This document shows positions 32,540 to 42,642 of a stretch of 52,487 nt of DNA, one piece after another. This stretch comes from Zobellella taiwanensis (GTDB lineage Bacteria; Pseudomonadota; Gammaproteobacteria; Enterobacterales; Aeromonadaceae): contig NZ_PXYH01000027.1 in assembly GCF_003012795.1 (NCBI RefSeq), positions 1-52,487 of the forward strand, written 5' to 3'. Under the pieces are notes generated by a model that did not search any database, was not told the DNA's origin, and saw nothing but the letters and a program-made list of their open reading frames with translations. Positions within the stretch are counted from its first letter, which is position 1, and each line of letters opens with the position of its first letter. A program made the translations under genes and the position numbers.

Positions 32540-35025
32540 AGCTGAGTCGTCGCGCCTTTATGAAGGCAAACGCGGTAGCCGCCGCCGCCGCGGCCGCAGG
32601 CCTGAGCGTACCGGCCGCCGCCACTAATCTGATCACCAGCCGGGATCAAACCTCCATCAAGTGGGACAAGGCCCCCTGCCGTTTTTGCGGTACCGGCTGT
32701 TCGGTGCTGGTGGGCTCCCAGGATGGCCGGGTGGTGGCCACGCAGGGGGATCCGGATGCGCCGGTCAACAAGGGCCTGAATTGCATCAAGGGGTATTTCC
32801 TGTCCAAAATCATGTACGGCAAGGACCGGCTGACCACGCCCCTGCTGCGCATGAAGAACGGCCAGTTCGACAAGGATGGCGAGTTTACTCCCATCAGCTG
32901 GGATCAGGCATTCGACATCATGGCCGAAAAATGGAAGGCCGCGCTCAAGGAGCGGGGCCCGAGCGGCGTGGGCATGTTCGGCTCCGGCCAGTGGACCATC
33001 ATGGAAGGCTATGCCGCCTCCAAGCTGCTGAAGGCGGGCTTTCGCTCCAACAACCTGGATCCCAATGCCCGCCATTGCATGGCCTCGGCAGTGGCCGGCT
33101 TTATGCGTACCTTCGGCATGGATGAGCCCATGGGCTGCTATGACGATATCGAAGCCACCGACGCCTTCGTGCTGTGGGGCTCCAACATGGCGGAAATGCA
33201 CCCCATCCTGTGGTCTCGGCTGACCGACCGCCGGCTGAGCGCGCCCCATGTGCAGGTGCACGTGCTGTCTACCTTCGAGCACCGCAGCTTCGAGCTGGCC
33301 GACAACGGTATCGTGTTCCATCCCCAGACCGATCTGGCCATCCTCAACTACATTGCCCACTACATCATCGAAAACGGCTATGTGAACCAGGAATTCGTCG
33401 AGAAGCACGTCAATTTCGTCAGGGGCGAAACCGACATCGGCTATGGCCTGCGGCCGACCCATCCGCTGCAGCAGGCGGCGGCCCATCCCGACTCGGGGGC
33501 GTCCACGCCCATCAGCTTTGAGGAGTTCGCCGAGTTCGTGGCCGACTACGACGTGGAAACCGTGTCCAAGCTCTCCGGTGTCCCCGCCGACAAACTGGAA
33601 GCGCTGGCCCAGGCCTACGCCGACCCTTACGTCAAGGTGGTGTCCTTCTGGACCATGGGCTTCAACCAGCATACCCGGGGCACCTGGGCCAACAACATGG
33701 TCTACAACATCCACCTGCTGACCGGCAAGATCTCCGAGCCGGGCAACAGCCCCTTCTCGCTCACCGGCCAGCCCTCTGCCTGCGGCACCGCCCGGGAAGT
33801 GGGCACCTTTGCCCACCGGCTGCCGGCGGACATGGTGGTGACCAATGAGCAGCACAGGGCCACCGCCGAGAAAATCTGGAAGTTGCCGGCGGGCACCATC
33901 AATCCCGAGGTGGGCTACCACGCGGTGGTGCAAAACCGCATGCTGAAAGACGGCAAGCTCAACGCCTACTGGGTAATGTGCAATAACAACATGCAGGCCG
34001 CCCCCAACATGAACGAGGAGAGCCTGCCCGGCTATCGCAACCCCGCCAACTTCGTGGTGGTGTCCGACGCCTATCCCACCGTCACCGCCCAGGCGGCGGA
34101 TCTGGTGCTGCCCACCGCCATGTGGGTGGAAAAGGAAGGTGGCTACGGCAACGCCGAGCGCCGCACCCAGGTGTGGTATCAGCAGGTGAAATGCCCCGAG
34201 GGTGCCCGCTCTGACCTGTGGCAGCTGATGGAGTTTGCCAAGCGCTTTACCGTGGAGGAAGTCTGGTCCGAGGAGCTGCTGGCCCAGGTGCCGGAATACC
34301 GCGGCAAGACCCTCTATGAGGTGCTCTACCGCAACGGCCAGGTGGACCGTTTCCCCTCGGAAGACTGCAAGAACGAGCTCAACGACGAGCGGGATCACTT
34401 CGGTTTTTACGTGCAGAAGGGCCTGTTCGAGGAATACGCCGAATTCGGCCGTGGCCATGCCCACGATCTGGCCCCCTACGACATGTACCATCAGGCCCGC
34501 GGCCTGCGCTGGCCGGTGGTGGATGGTCAGGAAACCCTGTGGCGCTACCGGGAAGGCTACGACCCTTATGTGGAAAAGGGCACCGGGGTGCAGTTCTACG
34601 GCCACAAGGACAACAAGGCTGTGATCTTCGCCTTGCCGTTCGAGCCGGCCCCCGAAGTGCCGGACGAGGAATTCGACCTCTGGCTGTCCACCGGCCGGGT
34701 GCTGGAGCACTGGCATTCGGGCTCCATGACCCGCCGGGTGCCCGAGTTGCACCGCTCCTATCCGGACGCCCAGGTGTTCATGCACCCGGACGATGCCCGC
34801 GAGCGAGGTCTGCGCCGGGGCGACGAGGTGGTGGTGGCCTCGCGCCGGGGCGAAATGAAGACCCGGGTCGAGACCCGGGGCCGCAACCGTCCGCCCAAGG
34901 GACTGGTATTCGTGCCCTGGTTTGACGAAAACCAGCTGATCAACCGGCTGACCCTGGATGCCACCTGCCCCCTGTCCAAGCAGACCGACTTCAAGAAGTG
35001 CGCGGTCAAGGTGATGAAGGCATAA
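32536..35025 (+). CDS. napA: Periplasmic nitrate reductase catalytic subunit NapA
   Basis: NapA reduces nitrate to nitrite in the periplasm using a bis-MGD molybdenum centre and one 4Fe-4S cluster. The 829-residue precursor has a twin-arginine signal ([15 protein letters not shown]), the cluster cysteines C48, C51, C55 and C83, and the molybdenum-ligating Cys in [13 protein letters not shown] (about 181). The C-terminal MopB-binding region includes [17 protein letters not shown]. It matches E. coli NapA in length and over its whole course. The start overlaps napD. Confidence 0.98.
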   Translation: MKLSRRAFMKANAVAAAAAAAGLSVPAAATNLITSRDQTSIKWDKAPCRFCGTGCSVLVGSQDGRVVATQGDPDAPVNKGLNCIKGYFLSKIMYGKDRLTTPLLRMKNGQFDKDGEFTPISWDQAFDIMAEKWKAALKERGPSGVGMFGSGQWTIMEGYAASKLLKAGFRSNNLDPNARHCMASAVAGFMRTFGMDEPMGCYDDIEATDAFVLWGSNMAEMHPILWSRLTDRRLSAPHVQVHVLSTFEHRSFELADNGIVFHPQTDLAILNYIAHYIIENGYVNQEFVEKHVNFVRGETDIGYGLRPTHPLQQAAAHPDSGASTPISFEEFAEFVADYDVETVSKLSGVPADKLEALAQAYADPYVKVVSFWTMGFNQHTRGTWANNMVYNIHLLTGKISEPGNSPFSLTGQPSACGTAREVGTFAHRLPADMVVTNEQHRATAEKIWKLPAGTINPEVGYHAVVQNRMLKDGKLNAYWVMCNNNMQAAPNMNEESLPGYRNPANFVVVSDAYPTVTAQAADLVLPTAMWVEKEGGYGNAERRTQVWYQQVKCPEGARSDLWQLMEFAKRFTVEEVWSEELLAQVPEYRGKTLYEVLYRNGQVDRFPSEDCKNELNDERDHFGFYVQKGLFEEYAEFGRGHAHDLAPYDMYHQARGLRWPVVDGQETLWRYREGYDPYVEKGTGVQFYGHKDNKAVIFALPFEPAPEVPDEEFDLWLSTGRVLEHWHSGSMTRRVPELHRSYPDAQVFMHPDDARERGLRRGDEVVVASRRGEMKTRVETRGRNRPPKGLVFVPWFDENQLINRLTLDATCPLSKQTDFKKCAVKVMKA

Positions 35026-35032
35026 GGGCGGC

Positions 35033-35779
35033 ATGGCGATGAGCGGGGCGTCGCGGCGTCAATTCCTGTTGCAGCTGGCCGGAGGCGGCTGCGCCATGGG
35101 CCTGGTCGGGCTGGGACTGGGGGCTTACAGCCGCCAGGCCGCCAGCCTGCCGGCCCAGGCGCTGCGGCCGCCGGGGGCGGGAGCCGAGGCCGACTTCCTC
35201 GGCGCCTGCGTGCGCTGCGGCTTGTGCGTGGAAGCCTGTCCTTACGATACCCTCAAGCTGGCCCGGCTGCTGACCCCGGTCACTACCGGCACCCCTTACT
35301 TCGAGGCCCGGGCGGTGCCCTGCGAGATGTGCGACGACATTCCCTGTGTCGCCGCCTGTCCGACCGGGGCGCTGGATTCGACACTGACCGACATTGACGA
35401 GGCGCGCATGGGGCTGGCGGTGCTGATCGATCACGAAACCTGCCTCAACTGGCAGGGCCTGCGGTGCGATGTCTGCTACCGGGTCTGTCCGCTGATCGAC
35501 CAGGCCATTACCCTGGAGCCGAGCCACAACACCCGGACCGGGCATCATGCGCTGTTCATTCCAACGGTGCATTCGGACGCCTGTACCGGCTGTGGCAAGT
35601 GCGAGCATGCCTGTGTGCTGGAAGAGGCGGCGATCAAGGTGCTGCCGAGGGAGCTGGCCAAGGGCGAGCTGGGTGCCCATTACCGCTGGGGCTGGGTGGA
35701 GAAGGAAAAAGCCGGCGGCGAGTCGTTGATCGGCGAGCAACTGACCCTGCCCACCCGACGGCCACAAGGAGGGCAGTGA
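35033..35779 (+). CDS. napG: NapG, ferredoxin-type quinol dehydrogenase component
   Basis: NapG is a periplasmic protein with four 4Fe-4S clusters that works with membrane-bound NapH to pass electrons from menaquinol or ubiquinol toward NapC/NapAB. The 248 residues begin with a twin-arginine signal ([12 protein letters not shown]). Cys groups are [43 protein letters not shown] and [12 protein letters not shown]. It lies seven bases after napA and one base before napH. Confidence 0.95.
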   Translation: MAMSGASRRQFLLQLAGGGCAMGLVGLGLGAYSRQAASLPAQALRPPGAGAEADFLGACVRCGLCVEACPYDTLKLARLLTPVTTGTPYFEARAVPCEMCDDIPCVAACPTGALDSTLTDIDEARMGLAVLIDHETCLNWQGLRCDVCYRVCPLIDQAITLEPSHNTRTGHHALFIPTVHSDACTGCGKCEHACVLEEAAIKVLPRELAKGELGAHYRWGWVEKEKAGGESLIGEQLTLPTRRPQGGQ

Positions 35780-35780
35780 G

Positions 35781-36647
35781 ATGAGGCGCATTCCCGGGGC
35801 CGAGGCGGTGGAACGCAAGGGCTGGTGGCGGGCCCACCGTTACCTGCTGCTGCGCCGGCTCAGCCAGCTGACGGTGATGGGGCTGTTCCTGATCGGCCCC
35901 TGGTTTGGCCTCTGGCTGTTCGAGGGCAATCTGTCGAGTTCGCGAGTCATGGACACGATACCGCTGACCGATCCCTTCGTGCTGCTGCAACTGCTGGCCG
36001 CCGGCCACTGGCCGCTGCTGACCGCCTGGCTGGGGGCGCTGATGGTACTGGCCGGCTATGCCTTGGTAGGCGGCCGGGTGTTCTGCTCCTGGGTCTGCCC
36101 GCTCAACCCGGTCACCGACGGCGCCGCCTGGCTGCGCCGTCGGCTGGGGCTGCGCCAGGGCTCGGGGCTGTCGAACCGGCTGCGCTACTGGCTGCTGGCC
36201 ACCCTACTGGTGGTGCCGCTCATCGGCGGCGTGGTGGTGTGGGAGTCGGTCAACCCGGTGTCCCTGCTGCACCGGGGCTTGCTGTTTGGCATGGGCTGGG
36301 GCTGGTTGCTTATCGTCGCCCTGTTCCTGTTCGACACCTTTGTGGTGGATCGGGGCTGGTGCGGCCACCTCTGTCCCCAGGGCGCCTTCTGGGGGCTGGT
36401 CAACAGGCTCAGGCCGATACAGGTGACCGCCGCCAATCGCCAGCAGTGCACCAGTTGCATGGATTGTTATGCCGTCTGTCCCGAGCCCCAGGTGCTCAAG
36501 GGGCCGGTACACGGCGCCAGGCGGGGCGTGGGCCCCGAGATTGAAATGACCGATTGTAGCCATTGTGGGCGTTGTATCGACGTGTGTTCGGAAGACGTCT
36601 TCAGTTTCACCACGCGTTTTGCAAAAAAGGCGGAGAATAAAACATGA
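35781..36647 (+). CDS. napH: NapH, membrane quinol dehydrogenase component
   Basis: This 288-residue membrane protein has four transmembrane helices (about 30-50, 72-95, 135-155, 170-190). Two cytoplasmic CxxxCP motifs (CSWVCPLNP, CGHLCPQGA) and two C-terminal 4Fe-4S motifs (CTSCMDCYAVCPEP, CSHCGRCIDVC) mark it as NapH. It forms a quinol-oxidising complex with NapG. napB overlaps its stop by four bases. Confidence 0.95.
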   Translation: MRRIPGAEAVERKGWWRAHRYLLLRRLSQLTVMGLFLIGPWFGLWLFEGNLSSSRVMDTIPLTDPFVLLQLLAAGHWPLLTAWLGALMVLAGYALVGGRVFCSWVCPLNPVTDGAAWLRRRLGLRQGSGLSNRLRYWLLATLLVVPLIGGVVVWESVNPVSLLHRGLLFGMGWGWLLIVALFLFDTFVVDRGWCGHLCPQGAFWGLVNRLRPIQVTAANRQQCTSCMDCYAVCPEPQVLKGPVHGARRGVGPEIEMTDCSHCGRCIDVCSEDVFSFTTRFAKKAENKT

Positions 36648-37108
36648 CAAAAACAGGAAAAATCGTAGGTACCTTGCTGCTGACCGTCTGGGTCGGCCTG
36701 AGCCAGGCCCAGCCGGGCGATATCGACGCCAATGCCGGTGGACTTAGCGCCCTGCGTGGCGAAACCGCGCTGGACATCGACAAGGATCCGGGACGCATCA
36801 AGGATCCGGTCAAGGATCAGGGGATCCAGGACCGGCAGTATATTCACCAGCCGCCCCTGGTGCCGCACCAGGTACGGGGTTATGAGGTGGATCTCAAGGT
36901 CAACCGTTGCCTGTCCTGCCATGGCTGGAAAAACGCCGCCGCTCGCAAGGCACCCCGGGTCAGCCCGACCCATTTTGAAACCCGGGATGGCATGACCCTG
37001 GGCGACATCAGTCCGCGGCGCTATTTCTGCATGCAGTGCCATGTACCGCAGACCGATGCCAAACCCCTGGTCGACAATGTGTTCACTCCTGTTGAATCGC
37101 TCAGGTAA
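36644..37108 (+). CDS. napB: NapB, diheme cytochrome c subunit of nitrate reductase
   Basis: NapB is the electron-transfer partner of NapA. The 154-residue precursor has a signal peptide (about 1-24) and two c-type heme sites, CLSCHGWK (about 90) and CMQCHVPQ (about 129), plus distal-ligand histidines in the YIHQPPLVPHQV segment. It is between napH and napC, the E. coli order. Confidence 0.96.
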   Translation: MTKTGKIVGTLLLTVWVGLSQAQPGDIDANAGGLSALRGETALDIDKDPGRIKDPVKDQGIQDRQYIHQPPLVPHQVRGYEVDLKVNRCLSCHGWKNAAARKAPRVSPTHFETRDGMTLGDISPRRYFCMQCHVPQTDAKPLVDNVFTPVESLR

Positions 37109-37117
37109 GGGGCTGTT

Positions 37118-37711
37118 ATGACTGAAAAGAAAGGACTGCTCAAGCGACTGTGGCACACCTTCCGCTCGCCGAGCAAGGTGGCGGTGGGGGTGGTGCTGGT
37201 GTTCGGCTTTCTCGGCGGGGTGATTTTCTGGGGCGGCTTCAACACCGCCCTGGAAGTGACCAATACCGAGCAGTTCTGCATCAGCTGCCACGAGATGCAG
37301 GACAACGTCTTCGTCGAGTATCGGGATACCATCCACTACGCCAACCGCTCCGGGGTGCGTGCCAGTTGCCCGGATTGCCATGTGCCTCATGAGTGGACCC
37401 ACAAGATAGTGCGCAAGATAGCGGCGTCCAAGGAGGTCTGGGGCAAGATCACCGGCATCATCGATACTCCCGAGAAATTCGAGGGCCATCGCCGTCACAT
37501 GGCCGAGCGGGAATGGCAGCGGATGAAGGAGACCGACTCCCGGGAATGCCGCAACTGCCACAACTTCGACTACATGGACTTCAGCGTACAGGGGACCCGT
37601 GCCGCCCAGGCGCACTCCACCTCTTTGGCCAGCGGTGAAAAAACCTGTATCGACTGCCACAAGGGCATAGCACACCAGTTGCCCAACATGAGCGGCGTGG
37701 AAGGTTTCTGA
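37118..37711 (+). CDS. napC: NapC, tetraheme quinol dehydrogenase
   Basis: NapC belongs to the NapC/NirT family and oxidises quinol at the membrane, feeding NapB. The 197 residues have one N-terminal transmembrane anchor (about 18-40) and four CxxCH heme motifs: CISCHE, CPDCHV, CRNCHN and CIDCHK. It ends the nap operon and is followed by a terminator. Confidence 0.96.
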   Translation: MTEKKGLLKRLWHTFRSPSKVAVGVVLVFGFLGGVIFWGGFNTALEVTNTEQFCISCHEMQDNVFVEYRDTIHYANRSGVRASCPDCHVPHEWTHKIVRKIAASKEVWGKITGIIDTPEKFEGHRRHMAEREWQRMKETDSRECRNCHNFDYMDFSVQGTRAAQAHSTSLASGEKTCIDCHKGIAHQLPNMSGVEGF

Positions 37712-37733
37712 TCCCGTACTGGGCGCTGCCCCC

Positions 37734-37769
37734 AAGCCTGTGGCATTATCGTCACAGGCTTTGTTTTTT
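37734..37769 (+). terminator. Intrinsic terminator of the nap operon
   Basis: AAGCCTGTG and CACAGGCTT pair over nine bases, followed by TGTTTTTT. Confidence 0.88.
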
Positions 37770-37839
37770 ACCGATTGATCTCCCGCTTCCCTGTGCGAGA
37801 ATGCGCTCAGGTATTATCTTTATATGAAGAGAGGACGCC

Positions 37840-38349
37840 ATGAGTCATGCAAGTCAGGCCTTCGTGCCCCTGAACATAGCGGTGTTGACCGTCTCCGATA
37901 CTCGTAACGAGGAAACCGACAGCTCGGGCCGCTTTCTGGCCGAGTCGCTCACCGCCGCCGGCCACCGCCTGGCGGAAAAGGTCATTCTCAAGGACGACAA
38001 GTACGATATCCGCGCCCTGGTGTCCCGCTGGATAGCCAGCTCCGAAGTGCAGGTGGTGATCATCACCGGCGGTACCGGCTTTACCGGCCGCGATACCACC
38101 CCGGAAGCGGTGGGGCCGTTGCTCGACACCGTGATCGACGGTTTCGGCGAGCTGTTTCGCCATATTACCTATCAGGAGCTGGGTACCTCCACGGTACAGA
38201 GCCGGGCCCTGGGCGGGCTGGCCAACCGCACCGCGGTATTCTGCCTGCCCGGCTCCACCGGTGCCTGCCGCACCGGCTGGAACGGCATTCTGGCCGAACA
38301 GCTCGATGCTCGCCACAAGCCCTGCAACTTTGTGCAGCACCTGGTGTAA
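37840..38349 (+). CDS. moaB: MoaB, molybdenum cofactor biosynthesis protein B
   Basis: This 169-residue MogA/MoaB-like protein has the molybdopterin-binding signature VVIITGGTGFTGRDTTPEA (about 66-84). It is assigned to molybdopterin adenylylation, although E. coli moaB is not essential. It starts its own transcript after the nap terminator and heads moaBCDE; moaC follows after three bases. Confidence 0.94.
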   Translation: MSHASQAFVPLNIAVLTVSDTRNEETDSSGRFLAESLTAAGHRLAEKVILKDDKYDIRALVSRWIASSEVQVVIITGGTGFTGRDTTPEAVGPLLDTVIDGFGELFRHITYQELGTSTVQSRALGGLANRTAVFCLPGSTGACRTGWNGILAEQLDARHKPCNFVQHLV

Positions 38350-38352
38350 GCC

Positions 38353-38829
38353 ATGAGCGAGCTGACCCATATCAACGCTGCCGGCGAGGCCAACATGGTG
38401 GACGTGAGCGACAAGGCGGTGACCAGCCGGGAAGCCAGGGCCGAGGCCTGGGTGCTGATGGCACCGCACACCCTGGCGCTTATCGTCAATGGCCGGCATC
38501 ACAAGGGGGATGTGTTCGCCACCGCCCGCATCGCCGGCATCATGGCGGCGAAGAAAACCGCCGATCTGATCCCGCTGTGCCACCCGCTGGCGCTGTCCAA
38601 GGTGGAGGTCCGGCTTGAGGCCGACAGCGAGCGGGGCGGGGTGCGCATTGAAAGCTACTGTAAGCTGGCGGGCCAGACCGGGGTGGAAATGGAAGCCCTG
38701 ACCGCCGCCTCGGTGGCGGCGCTGACCATTTACGACATGTGCAAGGCGGTACAGAAGGACATGCGCATCGAGGGCGTCCGCCTGCTGGAAAAGCGGGGCG
38801 GCAAATCAGGGGAGTTCAAGGCGTTATGA
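38353..38829 (+). CDS. moaC: Cyclic pyranopterin monophosphate synthase MoaC
   Basis: MoaC converts 3',8-cyclo-GTP, the MoaA product, to cyclic pyranopterin monophosphate. The 158 residues show [18 protein letters not shown], the active-site loop [14 protein letters not shown] (about 74-87) and the conserved [22 protein letters not shown]. It overlaps moaD by ATGA. Confidence 0.97.
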   Translation: MSELTHINAAGEANMVDVSDKAVTSREARAEAWVLMAPHTLALIVNGRHHKGDVFATARIAGIMAAKKTADLIPLCHPLALSKVEVRLEADSERGGVRIESYCKLAGQTGVEMEALTAASVAALTIYDMCKAVQKDMRIEGVRLLEKRGGKSGEFKAL

Positions 38830-39071
38830 TCAAGGTATTGTTTTTTGCCCAGGTGCGCGAGCTGGTGGGTGAGGATGGACTGGAGCTGGCCGAAGACTAC
38901 GGCAGCGTCAATGCCCTGCGCCTGGCTCTGGCCGGGCGTGGCGACAAGTGGGCCCTGGCGCTGTCGGACGACCGGCTGCTGGCGGCGGTTAACCACAACA
39001 TAGTGCCGCTCGACACCGCCATCAAGGCCGGCGACGAGGTAGCCTTCTTTCCGCCGGTCACCGGAGGCTGA
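38826..39071 (+). CDS. moaD: MoaD, molybdopterin synthase sulfur-carrier subunit
   Basis: This 81-residue ubiquitin-like protein ends in PPVTGG; the terminal glycine is adenylated by MoeB and becomes a thiocarboxylate that supplies sulfur to molybdopterin. The start at 38826 overlaps the moaC stop. moaE follows after one base. Confidence 0.95.
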   Translation: MIKVLFFAQVRELVGEDGLELAEDYGSVNALRLALAGRGDKWALALSDDRLLAAVNHNIVPLDTAIKAGDEVAFFPPVTGG

Positions 39072-39072
39072 G

Positions 39073-39516
39073 ATGATCCGGGTACAACAGGAAGACTTTT
39101 GCCTGGCCAGCGAATATGCCGCTCTCAGTCGGTCGCACCAGGCCGGTGCCGTGGTTACCTTTGTGGGCAGGGTGCGGGAGATGAACCAGGGGGCGGCGGT
39201 GAGCGGCATGATCCTGGAACACTATCCGGGTATGACCGAGCACGCCCTGGCGCAGATTGTGAGTGAGGCCCAGGGGCGCTGGCCGTTGCTGGAATGCCGG
39301 GTCATCCATCGGGTAGGCGCCCTGGCGCTTGGCGATCAAATCGTGTTCGTCGGCGTGGCGAGCGCCCACCGGGAAGCGGCTTTTGCAGCCTGTCACTTCA
39401 TCATGGACTACCTCAAGACCCGGGCGCCCTTCTGGAAGAAGGAAACCACGGCCGGCGGCGAGACGCGCTGGGTGGACGCCAGGGACAGCGACAGCCAGGC
39501 TGCCGATCGCTGGTAG
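39073..39516 (+). CDS. moaE: MoaE, molybdopterin synthase catalytic subunit
   Basis: With MoaD, MoaE inserts two sulfurs into cyclic pyranopterin monophosphate to form molybdopterin. The 147 residues contain GAVVTFVGRVREMN, LEHYPGMTEHAL, HRVGAL and the catalytic Lys region PFWKKET. It is convergent with moeB, 12 bases apart. Confidence 0.96.
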   Translation: MIRVQQEDFCLASEYAALSRSHQAGAVVTFVGRVREMNQGAAVSGMILEHYPGMTEHALAQIVSEAQGRWPLLECRVIHRVGALALGDQIVFVGVASAHREAAFAACHFIMDYLKTRAPFWKKETTAGGETRWVDARDSDSQAADRW

Positions 39517-39528
39517 CCAGAGCCTTGC

Positions 39529-40287
39529 TCAACGGCCGCCGCACACCGGGCAGTCGGGCGCCTTGGGCAGGCCGAGCTCCCGGGTCGACAGGTGCAGGCC
39601 ATCCACCAGCAGCAGCCGGCCCCTGGGCGAGCGGCCGATGCCGCCCGCCAGCAGCTTGACCGCTTCCAGTGCCTGCAGGCTGCCCATTACCCCGACCATG
39701 GGCGCCAGCACGCCCGCTTCCACACAGCTCAGCACGGCATCGCCCATCAGTCGGGACAGGCAGGCATAGCAGGCCTCGTCCCTATGATAGGTAAAGACCG
39801 CAAGCTGGCCCTCCATGCGGATCACCGCCGCCGATACCAGGGGCACCTTGGCCTCGAAGCAGCAGCGGTTGACTCGTTGCCGGGTCGCCAGGTTATCGGT
39901 GCCGTCCAGCACCAACTGGTGCTGGGGGATCAGGGTGTGCAGTAATGTCTCGTCGGCCCTGGCCTGGTGGGTTACCACCTCCAGCCAAGGGTTGGCGGCG
40001 CGCAGGCTGTCGGCGGCGGAGTCTACCTTGGGCCGGCCCAGGTCCGCATCCTGGTGCAGTACCTGGCGTTGCAGGTTGGACAGCTCCACCAGGTCATCGT
40101 CCACCAGGGTGATCCGGCCCACCCCGGCCACCGCCAGGTACTGGGCGGCGGCACATCCCAGGCCGCCGGCCCCGATCACCAGGACGGCGGCGTTTTTCAA
40201 TGCTTCCTGGCCGTCGATATCGAACGGGCGCAGCACGATTTGCCGGTTGTAGCGCAGCCATTCCTCGTCGCTGAGCGTTTTCATCAC
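39529..40287 (-). CDS. moeB: MoeB, molybdopterin-synthase adenylyltransferase
   Basis: MoeB is an E1-like enzyme that adenylates the C-terminus of MoaD. The 252 residues have the nucleotide-binding loop VIGAGGLGCAAAQYLA (about 37-52), the DDD/N-x-x-R-Q region (VDDDLVELSNLQRQ), DGTDN, and two zinc-binding CxxC pairs (CYAC and CPVC). The start overlaps the moeA stop by four bases, the moeAB pair known from E. coli. Confidence 0.96.
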   Translation of the reverse strand: MMKTLSDEEWLRYNRQIVLRPFDIDGQEALKNAAVLVIGAGGLGCAAAQYLAVAGVGRITLVDDDLVELSNLQRQVLHQDADLGRPKVDSAADSLRAANPWLEVVTHQARADETLLHTLIPQHQLVLDGTDNLATRQRVNRCCFEAKVPLVSAAVIRMEGQLAVFTYHRDEACYACLSRLMGDAVLSCVEAGVLAPMVGVMGSLQALEAVKLLAGGIGRSPRGRLLLVDGLHLSTRELGLPKAPDCPVCGGR

Positions 40288-41525
40288 CAGTACAGTCCGT
40301 CGATGAGTTCCAGGGTCACGGTCTCGCCCGCCGCCACGTCACCCCTGTCCTGCTCCAGGTGCAGCAGGCAGTTGGCCTCGGCCATGGCGCTGTACACCGC
40401 CGAGCTCTGGGAGCCGGCGGGCACGGCCCCCAGGCTGCCATCGGCCTGGGGTGCGACGATGCCGCGCTGAAAATCCATCCGTCCCGGCGTTTTGCGAAAG
40501 GGCATCAGCGCCCTGGCCTGCAGCAGCAGGGGCCCGGACGATCGTTCGCCCGCCATTTTGGCCAGGGCAGGACGGGCCAGCAGGTGAAAGGTGACGGCGG
40601 CGGACACCGGGTTGCCGGGCAGCCCGAAAAAGGCACAGCGTCCGATATGGCCAAAGGCGAAGGGCTTGCCCGGCTTGATGGCCAGCTTCCAGAAGCCGAT
40701 TTCGCCTACTTCCTCCAGTACCTGGCGGGTGTAGTCCGCATCTCCCACCGAGACGCCGCCGGAGGTGATGATGGCGTCGGCCCTGGCCGCGGCCTTGAGC
40801 AGGACCTCGCGGATACGCTCGGGGTCGTCGCGGATGATGCCGTAATCGGTGATTTCAATGCCGAGCCGGGTCAGCATGGCGCCCAGTCCTATCCGGTTGG
40901 AGTCATAAATGTCGCCGGGGGCGAGCAGCTCGCCGGGTTCCTTCAACTCGTCACCGGTTGACAGCAGCGCCACCCGCAGCGGCCGGCGTACGGGCACCTG
41001 TTCCAGGCCAAGGGACGCCAGCACCGACAGCACCCGGGCATTGATGCGCATGCCGGCGCCGAAGACTGCCTCGCCCTGGGCCAGGTCTTCCGCCGCCTGG
41101 CGGACATGCTGGCCGGGCCGCACCGGACCGCAGGGGGTGATAATATTGTGCTCGGAGCGGCAGTTTTCCTGCATCACCACGGTGTCGGCCCCCAGGGGCA
41201 TGGCCGCTCCGGTCATGATGCGCACGCACTGGCCCGGCCCAACCCGGCCGGTAAAGGGATGGCCGGCCAGGCTGGTGCCGATAAGCTCCAGTCCCCGTCC
41301 GTCACCAATGTCCTCGGCGCGCAGGGCATAGCCGTCCATCGCCGAATTGGCGAAGGAGGGCACGTCGAGGGGCGAAGCGACCGGCTCGGCCAGCAGCTGG
41401 TTCAGGGCCCGCTCGAGGGGAACGAAGTCCGTTTCGGCGACCATTTCCAGGCGGTTCAGCATGTCTGCCCTGGCATCGGCGAAGGGGCGCAACCCCGGTT
41501 GGCTGCAGCAATCTTGAATGGCCAT
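40284..41525 (-). CDS. moeA: MoeA, molybdopterin molybdenumtransferase
   Basis: MoeA inserts molybdate into adenylated molybdopterin. The 413-residue protein shows the domain I start (LNRLEMVAETDFVPLERALNQLLAEPV), the conserved SAMDGYALRAED, MTGAAMPLGADTVVMQE, the MogA-like SGGVSVGDADYTR loop and GLPGNPVSAAV. It is divergent from folE. Confidence 0.96.
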   Translation of the reverse strand: MAIQDCCSQPGLRPFADARADMLNRLEMVAETDFVPLERALNQLLAEPVASPLDVPSFANSAMDGYALRAEDIGDGRGLELIGTSLAGHPFTGRVGPGQCVRIMTGAAMPLGADTVVMQENCRSEHNIITPCGPVRPGQHVRQAAEDLAQGEAVFGAGMRINARVLSVLASLGLEQVPVRRPLRVALLSTGDELKEPGELLAPGDIYDSNRIGLGAMLTRLGIEITDYGIIRDDPERIREVLLKAAARADAIITSGGVSVGDADYTRQVLEEVGEIGFWKLAIKPGKPFAFGHIGRCAFFGLPGNPVSAAVTFHLLARPALAKMAGERSSGPLLLQARALMPFRKTPGRMDFQRGIVAPQADGSLGAVPAGSQSSAVYSAMAEANCLLHLEQDRGDVAAGETVTLELIDGLYW

Positions 41526-41681
41526 CTTGGGCTCCCTTAAGGATGGGTGTCGCGGTTATTATTTCAGAATGAAACTATTTTTGTCATTTTTCTTGCATGG
41601 CGGCCCGGTGAATCCGTCATTCACAGCTGCGGCCAAATGCACTACCATTCTTCCAGTTTAAATTCTCCCACGGAGACTGCC

Positions 41682-42338
41682 ATGACCGCTTTGAGCGATG
41701 CCGCCATCCGGGTCCGTTCGGCCCTTGAAGCCCGCGGGCTGGAAACCCCGATGCGAGGCAATACCCTGACCCTGGACCAAAAGCAGGCCAGGATCACCGG
41801 TCTGATGACCGAAATGATGGACGTGCTGGGCCTGGATCTGGACGACGACAGCCTGGCCGAAACGCCCCAGCGTATCGCCAAGATGTATGTGCGGGAGATC
41901 TTCTCCGGCCTAGATTATGCCCATTTTCCCAAGATCACCTTGATCGACAACAAGATGAAGGTGGACGAAATGGTGCAGGTGAGGGATATCACCCTGACCA
42001 GCACCTGTGAGCACCATTTCGTGACCATAGATGGCAGCGCCACCGTGGCCTATATTCCGCGCGGCAAGGTAATAGGGCTGTCCAAGATCAATCGCATAGT
42101 GCAGTTTTTCGCCCGCCGGCCCCAGGTGCAGGAACGGCTGACCCAGCAGGTACTGGTGGCGCTGCAAACCCTGCTGGAGTCGGACGACGTGGCGGTCAGC
42201 ATCACCGCCACGCATTATTGCGTCAAGGCCAGGGGCGTGATGGACGCGACCAGCACGACCACCACCACCTCGCTGGGGGGGATTTTCAAGAGTCGGCCCG
42301 ATACCCGGCAGGAATTCCTTGGGGGCGTGGTTCGCTGA
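41682..42338 (+). CDS. folE: GTP cyclohydrolase I FolE
   Basis: FolE opens GTP to dihydroneopterin triphosphate, the entry to tetrahydrofolate and other pterins. The 218-residue protein has the zinc and catalytic motif [13 protein letters not shown] (about 107-119), [11 protein letters not shown], and [13 protein letters not shown] with the second zinc Cys. GGAG lies seven bases before the ATG. Its neighbours also consume GTP for pterin synthesis, but it has its own promoter region of about 155 bases shared with moeA. Confidence 0.96.
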   Translation: MTALSDAAIRVRSALEARGLETPMRGNTLTLDQKQARITGLMTEMMDVLGLDLDDDSLAETPQRIAKMYVREIFSGLDYAHFPKITLIDNKMKVDEMVQVRDITLTSTCEHHFVTIDGSATVAYIPRGKVIGLSKINRIVQFFARRPQVQERLTQQVLVALQTLLESDDVAVSITATHYCVKARGVMDATSTTTTTSLGGIFKSRPDTRQEFLGGVVR

Positions 42339-42348
42339 TGGCTTGTGT

Positions 42349-42369
42349 AACATCGATGTTGTCGATGTT
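42349..42369. promoter_or_regulatory. Dyad-symmetric element after folE
   Basis: AACATCGA and TCGATGTT face each other five bases apart, and the first twelve bases (AACATCGATGTT) are themselves a palindrome. It begins the 304-base gap between folE and the Rdx gene. That gap otherwise contains a GATAAT -10-like box near 42378, a GC-rich stretch I do not recognise, and the terminator at 42538. It could be an operator. Confidence 0.35.
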
Positions 42370-42537
42370 TAAATGTTGATAATTCATTTGTTGCATACCT
42401 GAAGCCGGGGGTAGAGTGTCCCGGTCGGTGCAGGCGGCGATGCGATGCGGTTTGATGAATGGCTGGAGCCGATCGTCCCTGAACGCCCTGACCGGCGACT
42501 GCCCCTTTGGGACCTTGAGATTGCCGAGCTGGTCCCG

Positions 42538-42566
42538 GCCGGCGCGCAAGCGCCGGCTTTTCTTTA
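42538..42566 (+). terminator. Intrinsic terminator inside the folE-Rdx gap
   Basis: GCCGGCGC pairs with GCGCCGGC around GCAA, followed by TTTTCTTT. It is 200 bases after folE, so it either ends the folE transcript or closes a short separate transcript. Confidence 0.65.
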
Positions 42567-42642
42567 CCTTTACCTTCCCCCATCACAGTGCCCTTTACCC
42601 GGCCGGCGGGCTCGGGCATGCTCTGGGCTTTGGGGAGGCGTC

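Noticed and set aside
42445-42642. N-terminal extension of the Rdx gene starting at ATG 42445
   Set aside because: There is no ribosome site, the frame passes through an intrinsic terminator hairpin, and homologues begin at MKPRIEIRYC.
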